A stretch of DNA of 64,000 nt from assembly GCF_900129635.1 (NCBI RefSeq), contig NZ_FSRB01000001.1:5111501-5175500 (forward strand), in the 5' to 3' direction. How positions within the stretch are numbered: the first letter of the stretch is position 1; each line of letters starts with the position of its first letter. The position numbers were made by a program, and so were the translations under genes. A model generated the notes under the pieces. It worked only from the letters and a program-made list of their open reading frames with translations. It had not been told where the DNA came from and did not search any database. Positions 45,409-53,810 of this stretch are shown piece after piece. This DNA is from Singulisphaera sp. GP187 (GTDB taxonomy: Bacteria; Planctomycetota; Planctomycetia; Isosphaerales; Isosphaeraceae).

Positions 45409-45608
45409 TGTCCGCGTTCAGGATCGCGTCGGCAAGGTCGCGCTACTTTTGCTGGAGCTCGAGGATCTTCTCTTCGACCGTGTCCCGGCAGACCAAGCGG
45501 TACGCGAACACGCGCTGGGTCTGGCCGATCCGGTGCGAACGGTCGATCGCCTGCGCTTCCACCGCCGGGTTCCACCACGGGTCGAGCAGGTACACGTATT
45601 CGGCCGCG
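45409..45608 (-). pseudogene. 200-bp fragment of a second SNF2 helicase gene
   Basis: The 200 bp align without gaps to 49551-49750, inside the SNF2 gene downstream. There are 12 mismatches, of which eleven are synonymous and one turns a Lys codon (AAG) into a TAG stop. The encoded 54 residues (EYVYLLDPWWNPAVEAQAID onward to EKILELQQK), helicase motifs V-VI, are unchanged. Neither the start of the helicase nor its last 17 codons is present. The right edge lies 24 bp from the AbiEii-like stop codon. The pattern fits the remains of a paralogous helicase gene that evolved under protein-level constraint before being broken. Confidence 0.85.
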
Positions 45609-45632
45609 ACTGGATTTCGGTTTGAGCGATTT

Positions 45633-46514
45633 TCAGTCCGGGATGGTGAGGCGTGAAACCAAAGCGAGCACCTCGGCCCACGCATCGTCGAACGGGATGA
45701 ACTCTGTCGTGAACTCGCGCACTTCGGCATCGTAGCTCAGCGACGCTCGGCCCCTCACGTCGTCGTTGAAAGCACCCTTCGTCGCGACAATCTCCCTCGC
45801 CTCTGACTTCCGCAGGAGGAAGGAAGAAACCTTCCCAGGGTCAATCAACTCGAGGTGCTTGAGCAGCATTGAGGCGATATCGAAGACGTCTTGAGGTCGG
45901 GAACGATTCCGAGGAACTTGCTGGAGGAGGGCCCGAAGCTTCTCAGAGAGGATGTCATCAAGCGTGCAAACGCGAAGCGGCTTCGCCTCAGGGCTGAGTT
46001 GCTCATCGCCCGTTTCGCAAAGCACGTCGTTCAAGCTGATTTCAACTTCGACCACATCCGACAGATTTTTGCCTGCGGCAAGCCGCTCGTCGATATTCTG
46101 GAAATGCCTATCGCCGGGGAGCTGAAAGCACACTTTGATGCGGTATGTCGGCATCGTCTTGTCGACGCCTGGAGGGAGCCGGTGGATGCTCTGACAGCGA
46201 GCTTTCACCTGATACTGGCGTTCGCCCGTCATCAGTGCCGCGTTCATCAACGCTTTGATGTCTGCCGGGCTATCGGGAAAATCACCGTCCGCACTGAAGT
46301 CAAGGTCGAGCGTGCTCCGTTTGTTGCCGTACACAAAGCGAAGGGCATTCCCGCCCTTGAAGGCAACGCAGGACACCAACGCAGTCGACGAGGATATCGA
46401 CGCGAGAATCACGAACTGAACGAGGCGTCGTCTTGCCTCCTCCGTGGTCGTGCCATTCTGCTTTCGCCAGGCAGGGAGCTCGGCGATTGAGGTTGGATAG
46501 CTTCCCGCTTCCAA
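45633..46514 (-). CDS. abiEii: AbiEii-type nucleotidyltransferase toxin
   Basis: The likely start is the TTG at 46514, seven bases after the antitoxin stop and behind AGAGG, so translation is coupled. The 293-residue protein carries CVAFKGGNALRFVYGNKRST followed by LDLDFSAD, the GG...DxD active site of AbiEii/AbiGii (DUF1814) nucleotidyltransferases. RVCTLDDILSEKLRALLQQV and RPQDVFDIASML form the downstream family motif. In characterised systems (AbiE of Lactococcus and Streptococcus) the toxin arrests growth and gives abortive infection against phage, and the partner AbiEi neutralises it without direct binding (type IV). This gene follows its antitoxin gene in the usual order. Domain and operon structure look complete; activity is not tested. 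Confidence 0.88.
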   Translation of the reverse strand: MEAGSYPTSIAELPAWRKQNGTTTEEARRRLVQFVILASISSSTALVSCVAFKGGNALRFVYGNKRSTLDLDFSADGDFPDSPADIKALMNAALMTGERQYQVKARCQSIHRLPPGVDKTMPTYRIKVCFQLPGDRHFQNIDERLAAGKNLSDVVEVEISLNDVLCETGDEQLSPEAKPLRVCTLDDILSEKLRALLQQVPRNRSRPQDVFDIASMLLKHLELIDPGKVSSFLLRKSEAREIVATKGAFNDDVRGRASLSYDAEVREFTTEFIPFDDAWAEVLALVSRLTIPD

Positions 46515-46521
46515 AGTGCCT

Positions 46522-47421
46522 CTAGCTCCCTTCGATGATGGCGAGGATCGATGGAGGGACGTTCAGCGAGAGGTTCCACTCCGCCGAGAACGTTTCCGAG
46601 TAAGGACTGCTCGCCACCAACTTTACCGACCCTCCCCGTTGCAGTCCATTCCGCCACTCCTCGAGCCGGGGGTGAGTCTTACCAAGCTTCTCAAGCAGAA
46701 AGCCGACGCGTTGCCGGAGAACCTTGTTCCCATAGGCGTCGGCATAGGAGACGAGTTTGCTGACATCAACGTCTTCCGCTGACCGCCATGCTCTGAGCAC
46801 CTTCGCAATTCCGCCCGACTTGTCCGGCGCACGAAGGGCATCGAGAAGCGTTCGTTCCACGTCGGTCACATAAATCGGAATACCCGCGCTGTACCCGATC
46901 ACGACGCCGAAGCCGGGTTCCTCAGTGAGTTGCGTCCAATGAACGGAAACGTCACCCACCCGCTCCGGACGTCTCGCGGCAATCAATCGTGTGCCTTCAG
47001 ACCAATCATCGGGCATCGTGCCGAGCGGCAAGCGGTGGGTGTTCCCTCCGTTCTTGCTTGCGATCGGATAAATCTCCTTCGCAATCAGGTCGGTGAGCCC
47101 GTGATAGGTCATCGCGGTCAGGTAGCCGAAAACCGCCCAAGGGTTGGCTTCCTGGACGATTTGCTCTTCGGAAACCTCGAGCAGATTCGCATAAGCCACG
47201 TTCACAATGTAGACGCCGGCAACGCCTTCGACCGAGGCAATGTCGCCGCGGCCTACAAGATCATGACGGATGTCAGCGGCTTTCTTTTCGTCAGGAAGAG
47301 GTTCGTTCTCGGCATGGGCCAACCGACGGGCGGCGAGATGAATTCGCCAGTCAGAAATGACTCTTCGTCGAGTCTCCGCAAACTCCCGAAGAACTTTGGA
47401 CGCAAATGTCTTGGTCCACAT
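46522..47421 (-). CDS. abiEi: AbiEi-type antitoxin and autorepressor
   Basis: The 299-residue protein has the AbiEi layout: an N-terminal winged-helix part (about 20-75: RVISDWRIHLAARRLAHAEN, then DIRHDLVGRGDIASVEG), then NPWAVFGYLTAMTYHGLTDL, which is the conserved core phrase of the family, and a C-terminal domain with IPIYVTDVERTLLDALRAPD. AbiEi proteins repress their own operon by binding inverted repeats and counter the AbiEii toxin. A 41-bp near-perfect palindrome overlapping a good promoter lies just upstream, matching that role. The ATG has only weak Shine-Dalgarno pairing, so output may be modest. The toxin gene starts seven bases after the stop codon. Confidence 0.85.
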   Translation of the reverse strand: MWTKTFASKVLREFAETRRRVISDWRIHLAARRLAHAENEPLPDEKKAADIRHDLVGRGDIASVEGVAGVYIVNVAYANLLEVSEEQIVQEANPWAVFGYLTAMTYHGLTDLIAKEIYPIASKNGGNTHRLPLGTMPDDWSEGTRLIAARRPERVGDVSVHWTQLTEEPGFGVVIGYSAGIPIYVTDVERTLLDALRAPDKSGGIAKVLRAWRSAEDVDVSKLVSYADAYGNKVLRQRVGFLLEKLGKTHPRLEEWRNGLQRGGSVKLVASSPYSETFSAEWNLSLNVPPSILAIIEGS

Positions 47422-47434
47422 AGTAACTGCCAGT

Positions 47435-47475
47435 GTAGCCGAATAAGATGTCCTAAGGACATCTTATTCGGCTAC
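47435..47475. promoter_or_regulatory. 41-bp palindromic operator of the abiE operon
   Basis: GTAGCCGAATAAGATGTCCT (47435-47454) and AGGACATCTTATTCGGCTAC (47456-47475) are perfect 20-bp inverted repeats around a single A. The site ends 14 bp before the abiEi start, covers the -10 element and the likely transcription start, and is far longer than expected by chance. AbiEi proteins are known to bind inverted repeats at this place, so it is very likely the autoregulatory operator. Confidence 0.8.
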
Positions 47476-47489
47476 CATTGACATGTCAA
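47461..47489 (-). promoter_or_regulatory. Sigma-70-type promoter of the abiE operon
   Basis: On the minus strand TTGACA (47489-47484) matches the -35 consensus exactly and TAAGAT (47466-47461) gives a -10 at 17-base spacing. The -10 lies within one arm of the palindrome, so a bound repressor would block polymerase. The 5' untranslated leader would be only about 30 bases. Confidence 0.7.
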
Positions 47490-47862
47490 GCCCCAAGTAA
47501 AAAATTGCGTCAAGTCCCATGACAACATAGAATTACGGCGAGATTTTGGTTGATATTCTGGCTTCTTTCCAAAGCGTGGCGAGCTTTTAGCACGGATAAA
47601 CTGTCCTGAGACGATTCATAGCCCGAGCTTCGTCGCTTCTGCCATTCAGCGAATCACGCTAAGCCGCAACTGGGCTCCAGAAACGCCGCTTGGAGTGTGG
47701 TGAGTAGTCAGGCACTCCAACTGGAAGATCTGGGAGATCCAGCGAAGGCGGGTATCTGTGGGCCACCCTTGGCAGATTACCCAGATTGTTTTTTGCCCTC
47801 TTTGGGGCCTGGCCGCAAGTTTAACGCGAATTCACTTCGCCGAAGAAAAAATCACCGCGAGA
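47476..47862. other. Intergenic region upstream of the abiE promoter
   Basis: Beyond the promoter, about 370 bp hold no recognisable gene. A plus-strand frame starting at 47758 runs antisense through the small gene at 47863-48288 and is not supported. The base composition is less GC-rich than the surrounding core genes. Confidence 0.35.
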
Positions 47863-48288
47863 TTATGCCTCGCCCATCGGCTCTTGCTCGACCCGAGCAC
47901 GGATATCAAGGCGGTCTGGAATTTCGTTCTTCTGGCCCTTCGGGTTGGTAATGGCGACCAGAGGACAGTGGATCTCGGAGAGAAATTGACTGAGGAAGCC
48001 GATGAGAAATTCCTGCTGAAGTTCAAACATGTCGGAATCGAACCCACCTTGCTCGTTGCGATGGCCTTCGATGTCGAGAAACAGAGTGCGTCGCTGGTTC
48101 GGGGATTTGACCTGGGCGTCTTGCACCAACTTGAAGAGTGTGAGTGCCGCTTCCTCGAAGCCTTCGTTCCGGTAGACGTTATGGTACAAAGCGACCGTCC
48201 CGACACCGCCCTCGATCCGAGTCTCATTCTGCCCACCCATCGATTTAGCCTCCACGTAGAATTGCCTTGTGGTTAATCGTGCTGACAT
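47863..48288 (-). CDS. Small cytoplasmic protein of unknown function
   Basis: Start at the ATG at 48288; a TTG two codons earlier is also open, and neither has a clear ribosome-binding site. The 141-residue product is soluble and balanced in composition: TTRQFYVEAKSMGGQNETRI, EGGVGTVALYHNVYRNEGFE, LVQDAQVKSPNQRRTLFLDI and EGHRNEQGGFDSDMFELQQE, then FLIGFLSQFLSEIHCPLVAI. It reads like a genuine protein rather than a shadow, in contrast to the opposite-strand frame. I do not recognise the family. Its place between a toxin-antitoxin operon and a Uma2 nuclease suggests accessory cargo. A short acidic segment (LFLDIEGHRNE) could be a metal site, but this is speculation. Confidence 0.68.
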   Translation of the reverse strand: MSARLTTRQFYVEAKSMGGQNETRIEGGVGTVALYHNVYRNEGFEEAALTLFKLVQDAQVKSPNQRRTLFLDIEGHRNEQGGFDSDMFELQQEFLIGFLSQFLSEIHCPLVAITNPKGQKNEIPDRLDIRARVEQEPMGEA

Positions 48289-48716
48289 GCACAAAATTTA
48301 TCTCATTCTGCGAAAACCGATGCCCAGGTTTATAAGTAAAACCAAGTGATTGCAACGTAACGCTTTGACTACTATGTTGCAAGTTCTCGCTGAAATCTCT
48401 GAGGTCCGGGCGGTCTGCAAAATCCCCAGGCGTCGAATCGCATTTTTGAACGCCCCAAGAAGGGGCATCCATGACAGCCACGGCCTTACGGACACAGTCC
48501 GATACGTGCCGCTGGGGGCCAGGCACCGAAAGAGGGCAAGGCGGTTCAAATCACACATCAATCAAACACTAAAATGATGATTTTTTGTGACGTAGTGGGA
48601 TCAGTGGCCAGGCCCCCTTCTTCACAGCACGACCTTTACAGTCGGAAAGCCATCTTCACTGAATCTCCCAGGACTCCCCACTGAAGTGCCTGGGCTACCG
48701 GCTCCGAACGTCAAAT
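48289..48716. other. Intergenic region with dispersed repeat copy 3
   Basis: No supported gene. Near 48655-48705 GAATCTCCCAGGACTCCCCA and GTGCCTGGGCTACC is a weak relative of the ~50-bp repeats at 43425 and 45173. GGGCCAGGCACC (about 48518) and AGTGGCCAGGCCCCC (about 48604) are further partial copies, some inverted. Two short minus-strand frames here are not protein-like. Confidence 0.4.
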
Positions 48717-49454
48717 TCACTTCGCTTCGAAGGCGGCAAGGCGAGTGACCAGGGCGGCATGCTCAGCGGTGGCCAGGCCCTGATCGAGCAACGCCCGAAG
48801 CCGTTTGGTCTCGCCGTTCAGGAGGGCTTGGGGGTCGAGCCAAAGGCCGGGGAAAATGGTGGAGCGGTACAGGCCGTCCGCATCGGCGGATATCATGACC
48901 AACGAACCATTCTCTTGCCGGAACCAGAGAACTTCGTCCGGGTTCATGGCATGCACCACATATTCGAGGACGCCGGCCTGTTCGTAGTCGGCCAGTTTCG
49001 ACCCGAGGTCGATGTCACGGGTCGCCTGGGCGATTTCGACGACAAGTTCCGGGGCGCCGCGGACGTATCCACGCTCGGTCCGGGTTTGGCCGCCACACTC
49101 CGGCAGGATCCGGAGGAGGGCATCGGGCTTCGGTTCGCTCTTCGAACCGAGGATTGTTGTCGCGTGATCGAGGCCCTCGACGCCGGGTGTGTTTTCCGCG
49201 TAATAACTGAGCCAGACAGCCGCGGCAATGTGTGCGTAGCCGTGGGCGCGACCGGCGGGACTCGGCAGGAAAACGACCCCGCCGATCAGTTCGGCCCAGG
49301 TGCCGGGTGGCATTGCTTCGCAACGGGCGTGGAAGGTCGGCTGGTCGAGGCGTTCCCCTTCGACCAAGGGACGAGACGGGTCGATGACGGGGCCGTGATG
49401 GAACAATGACCTGCCCCTCCGAGGCGTCGGACAGACAGAATCGATCGTACCCAT
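48717..49454 (-). CDS. Uma2 family endonuclease-like protein
   Basis: The ATG at 49454 is preferred over a TTG five codons upstream. The 245-residue protein has the Uma2 (DUF820) restriction-endonuclease-like core: AELIGGVVFLPSPAGRAHGY near the start, SEPKPDALLRILPECGG with the PD dyad, APELVVEIAQATRDID providing the ExA-type acid, and KLADYEQAGVLEYVVHAMNP containing the usual K..Y..AGV.EYW/V signature. Uma2 genes are highly repeated in planctomycetes and cyanobacteria; no defined biological substrate is known. The C-terminal extension of about 35 residues (LRALLDQGLATAEHAALVTR) is a helix common to these paralogues. It lies 43 bp downstream of the SNF2 helicase gene on the same strand. Confidence 0.85.
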   Translation of the reverse strand: MGTIDSVCPTPRRGRSLFHHGPVIDPSRPLVEGERLDQPTFHARCEAMPPGTWAELIGGVVFLPSPAGRAHGYAHIAAAVWLSYYAENTPGVEGLDHATTILGSKSEPKPDALLRILPECGGQTRTERGYVRGAPELVVEIAQATRDIDLGSKLADYEQAGVLEYVVHAMNPDEVLWFRQENGSLVMISADADGLYRSTIFPGLWLDPQALLNGETKRLRALLDQGLATAEHAALVTRLAAFEAK

Positions 49455-49497
49455 CGCTCGAACAAGCAAGCAAGGGCACGCAATGGTGCCCCACGGC

Positions 49498-52400
49498 TCA
49501 GGTCAGGAGGAACTCCAGGTCCTCGCGGCTCAGCGTCTGGATGATGCTCTTGTCCGCGTTCAGGATCGCGTCGGCAAGGTCACGCTTCTTTTGCTGGAGT
49601 TCGAGGATCTTCTCTTCGACCGTGTCGCGGCAGACCAGGCGGTAGGCGAATACACGCTGGGTCTGGCCGATCCGGTGCGATCGGTCGATCGCCTGTGCTT
49701 CGACCGCCGGGTTCCACCACGGGTCGAGCAGGTACACGTACTCGGCCGCGGTCAGGTTCAAGCCGAGGCCGCCCGCCTTCAGGCTGATCAGGAAGATCGG
49801 GCAGTCCGGGTCGGTCTGGAACCGTTCGACACGGTCCGCACGGTTCCGCGTCCGGCCGTCGAGGTACTCGTAGCGCAGTCCTTCCTTGTCGAGACGATCC
49901 TTGACGATCGCCAGGAAGCTCGTGAACTGCGAGAAGACCAGGGTCTTGTGCCCCTCCTCCACCACCTCGCTGAGCTGGGGCAGGAGCATGTCCAGCTTGG
50001 CGCTCGGCTCGGCGGTCCGGGTCGGGTCGATCAGGCCGGGGTGGCACGACGCCTGGCGGAGTCGCAGGAGCGCCTCGAGAACCTCGATCTTCGACCGGTT
50101 CAGCTCCGACGTTTCCTTGCGCAAGAGTGCCAGCCGGTAGTGGGCTTTCAGCTCTTCGTAGAGCTTGCGCTGGGCCGGCTCCATGTCGCAGTGCAAGGTC
50201 TGCTCGGTCTTCTCGGGCAGGTCCTTGACGACCTCGGCCTTGGTCCGCCGGAGGATGAACGGGCGGAGCGACTTGGCCAGCAACGACCGGTCGCTGTCGT
50301 CGAGGTTGCCCCCGGTCCCGGTGTGCTTTTTGAACACCGCGCTGGAGCCAAGCATGCCTGGGTTGAGGAACTCGACGATCGACCAGAGCTCGCCCAGGTG
50401 GTTCTCGATCGGGGTACCGCTCATCGCCAGCCGATGCCGGCCGCGCAACAGCCGCGCGGCCTTGGCCGCCTGGCTGTCCGCGTTCTTGATCGCCTGCGCT
50501 TCGTCGAGAATCACGTAGTCGAAGTCAAGCTGGGACAGTTCGGCAATATCGGTCCGCAACGTCCCGTAGGTGGTGATCACCAGGTCGTAGCTCGAAAACG
50601 ACTCCCGCAAGGCGTGGCGGGCGGAGCCGGTATAGTCGAGGACTTTCAGCCGCGGCGTGAACTTCGCGGCCTCCTGCATCCAGTTGAACACGAGGGAGCG
50701 CGGGACGACGGCCAGCGACGGCCCTTTCGCGAGCCGGCGGGCCCGGCGCTTCTGGAGCAGGGCGAGAACCTGAATCGTCTTGCCCAGGCCCATGTCGTCG
50801 GCCAGAATGCCGCCGAAGTCAAACTTCTGGAGGTAGTCGAGCCAGCCCAGGCCCTCGCGCTGATAGGGGCGGAGCTCGCCGTGGAACCCGGCCGGGGCGT
50901 CGACCGGCTGGACCCCTTCGAATTTGTGGAGCGACTTGCGGACCTTCTCGAACGCGGAGTCGACCCGAATCTCGGGCTGCGCGGCGAGCAGGGCGTCGAG
51001 CAGGCCGGCCTGCGCGTTGCCGAACCGGAGGTGGCCGTCCTCGGAGGTCCCCAGGTCCACGAGCATCCCGTACTTTTTGATCCACTCCTCGGGGAGCATG
51101 CCCATCGAGCCGTCGCCCAGGGTGACCATGCTGTCGCCCCGGCGCACGGCCGCCAGGAGTTCGGGAAGGCTCAGGCTCTGGTCGCCGTAGTCAACCTGAC
51201 CGCCGAGCTCGAACCAGTCGATGCCGGTGGTCACGGCCAGCTTGAATTCGCCCGCCGGGCGAATCAGCTTGCCTTCGGCCTCGACCCGCCAGCCGACTTG
51301 CACCAGGTCGCGAGTGACCTGCCCCATCCGTTTCGGCGGCAGTTCCATCGTTCCGGGCTCGACCCGCGGGTCCTTCGACTCGCGGAACCCGAGCTCGAAC
51401 AGGAGGATATCGGCCTGCGCCTCGACCTGCGGGTTGCGGCGGATGATCAGACCGAGTTCGGTCGAGACCGCCAGGGGGGTGGTTCGGCCGGCCGGGATCA
51501 GGGCGCCGTTGTAGTCGAATTCGAGTTCGGCCAGGAGCCGGTCGGACCCTGGGCCCCAGTTCTGTCGGGGGGTCCGCAAGGTCAGGCAAGGGCGGGGCGG
51601 GGAGTCGATCTCCTCGAACTGGATCGTCTCGACCAGTTCGGCGGGACTGACGCGGGCCTCGGCCAGGATTCGCCCGATCATGATGTCTTGCTGCGGCTCA
51701 GCGAAGACGATCTCCTTCTCGTGGCGGAGCCGGACGATCCAGGGCATCACGCCCACGTCGTCGAACCGCGAGGCGCGGCCGACCCCTTGGATCACCAGGC
51801 CGGGGACCAGCACCAACGGTTCGGCCAGATCCATCCGGTCGTTCCGGTTGTCCCCTCGGCGGAGCGAACCGCGCCACGACCAGCGCTTGCCGCCGAGCTC
51901 GGGGCGGATGTCGAGCGAGAACCGCCAGGCGGGGCCGTCGTCCCAGCGCATCGTGGGCGGATCATCTTCGCCCTCGGTCCGGCGGAGTCGGAGCCGCCCG
52001 CTCTTGGCCAGCTTCTCGACGATCAGGGCCTGGTTGCTCCGGAGCACGTAGCGCCGGGTGCCCATCATGGGGTCCCCCCCCACCGTCGCCCCGTTCGCGA
52101 TGGCCGCGGCCTGCGTCTCCTCCAAGAGTGCCAGGAGGTCCCGATCTTCGGGATCGTATTTGGCGTGCGGGCTTCCAGGCGCGTGCCACCAGGGCTTCAA
52201 AGGCCCCCAGTCGCCGGCGGGCCGGCGTTGGCGGCGGGCCAGGTCGATCACCACCTGGTTCTGGTTGAGCGTGGAGGAGACGTCGAGCACATAGACCAAG
52301 AGCCGCTTGGAGTTGCGGTTCACCGGCTTGACCCGAGCCACGCCCGACGGTTCCTTGCCCGCGCTCCATGGCTGCGGCACCCCGCCCCGGACGGGCCGTT

Positions 52401-53193
52401 CCTTGCGATAGCGGCCCCCCGAGCGTTGCTGGCCATCAGGCCCTGGCCCGGTCCCTGGTCCCGGACCGTGATTGAGCCCGGGACCACGCCCTGGCCCCGG
52501 TCCGCGACCTGCCCCAGGGCCGTATCCCGGCCCTGGTCCTGGCCCCGGTCCGCGCCCCGGCGGCCCTGATCCTGGGCCGCGCCCTGGCCCGGAACCGCGG
52601 CTTGACCCGGGCCCGCGCCCTGGCCCCGATCCCGGTCCGGGCCCGCGATTGGGTCCTGGTCCGCGGTTGGGCCCCGGTCCTGGCCCGGGTCCATAGCCTG
52701 GCCCGGGACCAACTCCATAGCCTGACCCGGGCCCGGGACCAACCCCATAGCCTGATCCTGGCCCCGGTCCATAGCCTGATCCTGGCCCCGGCATCGGCCC
52801 TGGCCCCGGCATCGGCCCCGGACGGTGACCCGGCGGCGGTGGTCCCCCCCCCTCGGTCGTCGCCGAGCGGCGCGGCATGTCGCTGACCAGCTTCAGCGGG
52901 CGGACCGGCGCGGCCGGGAGCAAGCCCCGCGCATCGGTCATCAGGATCGTCGCCCAGATATGCTTGCACGGTTCGCCGAACGGCCCAAAATAAGGGCACG
53001 AACAGGCGATGTGGAGCTTGATCCCCCGGATCCGTAGCCGGACCCGGTACTTGGCGGTGCCACGCACCCGAGCGATAACCTCGCCGGGTGTCGACGATGT
53101 CAGCGCCACCCGCCCCTTGGCGAAGTACGACTGGCCGCGCGAGCGGACCGCGTCGCTGAACACCCGCGAAACTTTCTGGGCGATCCCCATCAT
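49498..53193 (-). CDS. SWIM/SNF2 family DNA-dependent ATPase with Gly/Pro-rich linker
   Basis: The 1231-residue protein begins with a SWIM zinc finger (Cys64, Cys66, Cys76, His78 in ACSCPYFGPFGEPCKHIW). A glycine/proline-rich tract of about 145 residues (near 117-262) follows, then an unassigned region of about 500 residues. The C-terminal half is an SNF2 engine: ILADDMGLGKTIQVLALLQK (Walker A), LDEAQAIKN (motif II), MSGTPIENHLGELWSI, VFSQFTSFL, SLKAGGLGLNLTAAEYVYLL and DRSHRIGQTQRV (motif VI). Such proteins, often called HelZ- or RapA-like, remodel protein-DNA complexes using ATP. GGGAAGGG precedes the tandem ATG. A 200-bp fragment of a related gene lies at 45409-45608. Confidence 0.93.
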   Translation of the reverse strand: MMGIAQKVSRVFSDAVRSRGQSYFAKGRVALTSSTPGEVIARVRGTAKYRVRLRIRGIKLHIACSCPYFGPFGEPCKHIWATILMTDARGLLPAAPVRPLKLVSDMPRRSATTEGGGPPPPGHRPGPMPGPGPMPGPGSGYGPGPGSGYGVGPGPGSGYGVGPGPGYGPGPGPGPNRGPGPNRGPGPGSGPGRGPGSSRGSGPGRGPGSGPPGRGPGPGPGPGYGPGAGRGPGPGRGPGLNHGPGPGTGPGPDGQQRSGGRYRKERPVRGGVPQPWSAGKEPSGVARVKPVNRNSKRLLVYVLDVSSTLNQNQVVIDLARRQRRPAGDWGPLKPWWHAPGSPHAKYDPEDRDLLALLEETQAAAIANGATVGGDPMMGTRRYVLRSNQALIVEKLAKSGRLRLRRTEGEDDPPTMRWDDGPAWRFSLDIRPELGGKRWSWRGSLRRGDNRNDRMDLAEPLVLVPGLVIQGVGRASRFDDVGVMPWIVRLRHEKEIVFAEPQQDIMIGRILAEARVSPAELVETIQFEEIDSPPRPCLTLRTPRQNWGPGSDRLLAELEFDYNGALIPAGRTTPLAVSTELGLIIRRNPQVEAQADILLFELGFRESKDPRVEPGTMELPPKRMGQVTRDLVQVGWRVEAEGKLIRPAGEFKLAVTTGIDWFELGGQVDYGDQSLSLPELLAAVRRGDSMVTLGDGSMGMLPEEWIKKYGMLVDLGTSEDGHLRFGNAQAGLLDALLAAQPEIRVDSAFEKVRKSLHKFEGVQPVDAPAGFHGELRPYQREGLGWLDYLQKFDFGGILADDMGLGKTIQVLALLQKRRARRLAKGPSLAVVPRSLVFNWMQEAAKFTPRLKVLDYTGSARHALRESFSSYDLVITTYGTLRTDIAELSQLDFDYVILDEAQAIKNADSQAAKAARLLRGRHRLAMSGTPIENHLGELWSIVEFLNPGMLGSSAVFKKHTGTGGNLDDSDRSLLAKSLRPFILRRTKAEVVKDLPEKTEQTLHCDMEPAQRKLYEELKAHYRLALLRKETSELNRSKIEVLEALLRLRQASCHPGLIDPTRTAEPSAKLDMLLPQLSEVVEEGHKTLVFSQFTSFLAIVKDRLDKEGLRYEYLDGRTRNRADRVERFQTDPDCPIFLISLKAGGLGLNLTAAEYVYLLDPWWNPAVEAQAIDRSHRIGQTQRVFAYRLVCRDTVEEKILELQQKKRDLADAILNADKSIIQTLSREDLEFLLT
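52410..52845 (-). repeat. Low-complexity Gly/Pro-coding tract inside SNF2 gene
   Basis: About 430 bp of imperfect short repeats based on CCxGGxCCxGG encode GPGPG, GYGPGPG, NRGPGPG and GRGPG units. It separates the SWIM finger from the remainder of the helicase. All reading frames remain open through it, producing long artefactual frames. Length is likely to vary between strains by slippage. Confidence 0.8.
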
Positions 53194-53810
53194 CCCTTCC
53201 CAACTCGGACGGGCCGATCCGACGTCCGGGGCGACCCGGCTCGTTCCCTTAATGGTTTAGACGCAACCGTCAACGGTCGCCACCAAAGCTCGCCCCGACG
53301 ATCCGGTTCCCGAGAATGATTCTCATACCTTGCCCTGAAGGCCCAAAACCTACGACGAACCTCGGTCCCGCACCGCTTCACCTCAGCCCTTTTGACAGGC
53401 ATCGGAGATTCGGCCGAACCCTCCACAGCGCTCCGCAATCGCGACCGATCAACCGTCCCCTTTTCAGGGTCGGCCCCACCCCAAAGCCCGGTGGCCAAAG
53501 GCCGTCGCTCGTCACTCGCCGTGTCTCTGATGACGCGTTACGCCGACCACCAATCCCCCCAGTATGGAGGGATGGAATCGTCCGCTCTCTCCCCATTCGT
53601 CGGGCGAGCTTCGCCCGCTTCGCCTGTTGATCAGAACTACGAGATTCGGCGTGGAAGACCGTCCCAGATCCTCATTCCAAAAAGCGACGTCGAAGGCCTT
53701 GTCCGCATCGCTTTACCAATCCGCGCCACTCGGTCTCAAGGATGACGACAAGCAAGCGGGATGCCGCCGCGGAATTCCGCGGCTCGAAGGATCGATCACA
53801 GCCTGAGCAA
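53194..53810. other. Intergenic region between gyrB and SNF2 gene
   Basis: About 617 bp with several open frames, all rich in Arg, Ser and Pro and without motifs. No RNA gene or clear terminator was found after gyrB. It likely includes the promoter of the SNF2 helicase near 53200-53300. Confidence 0.4.

Noticed and set aside
45443..45730. A 95-codon minus-strand frame ending in SNF2 motifs
   Set aside because: Its N-terminal part is an out-of-frame reading of the AbiEii-like gene's end joined by chance to the helicase relic; treated as a pseudogene fragment instead.
47758..48276. Plus-strand frame of 172 codons
   Set aside because: Overlaps antisense the small gene at 47863-48288, whose translation is more protein-like; the plus frame has no plausible start context.
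48245..48561. Two overlapping minus-strand frames of about 90 codons
   Set aside because: They cover dispersed-repeat sequence, overlap each other and lack ribosome-binding sites or motifs.
49483..52569. A 1028-codon plus-strand frame
   Set aside because: Antisense to the SNF2 gene; leucine/arginine/glutamine-rich and motif-free, kept open by GC-biased third positions of the real gene.
52410..52845. Short tandem units suggesting a CRISPR-like or minisatellite array
   Set aside because: The units are imperfect, very short and in frame with the Gly/Pro linker of the SNF2 protein; no regular spacers.
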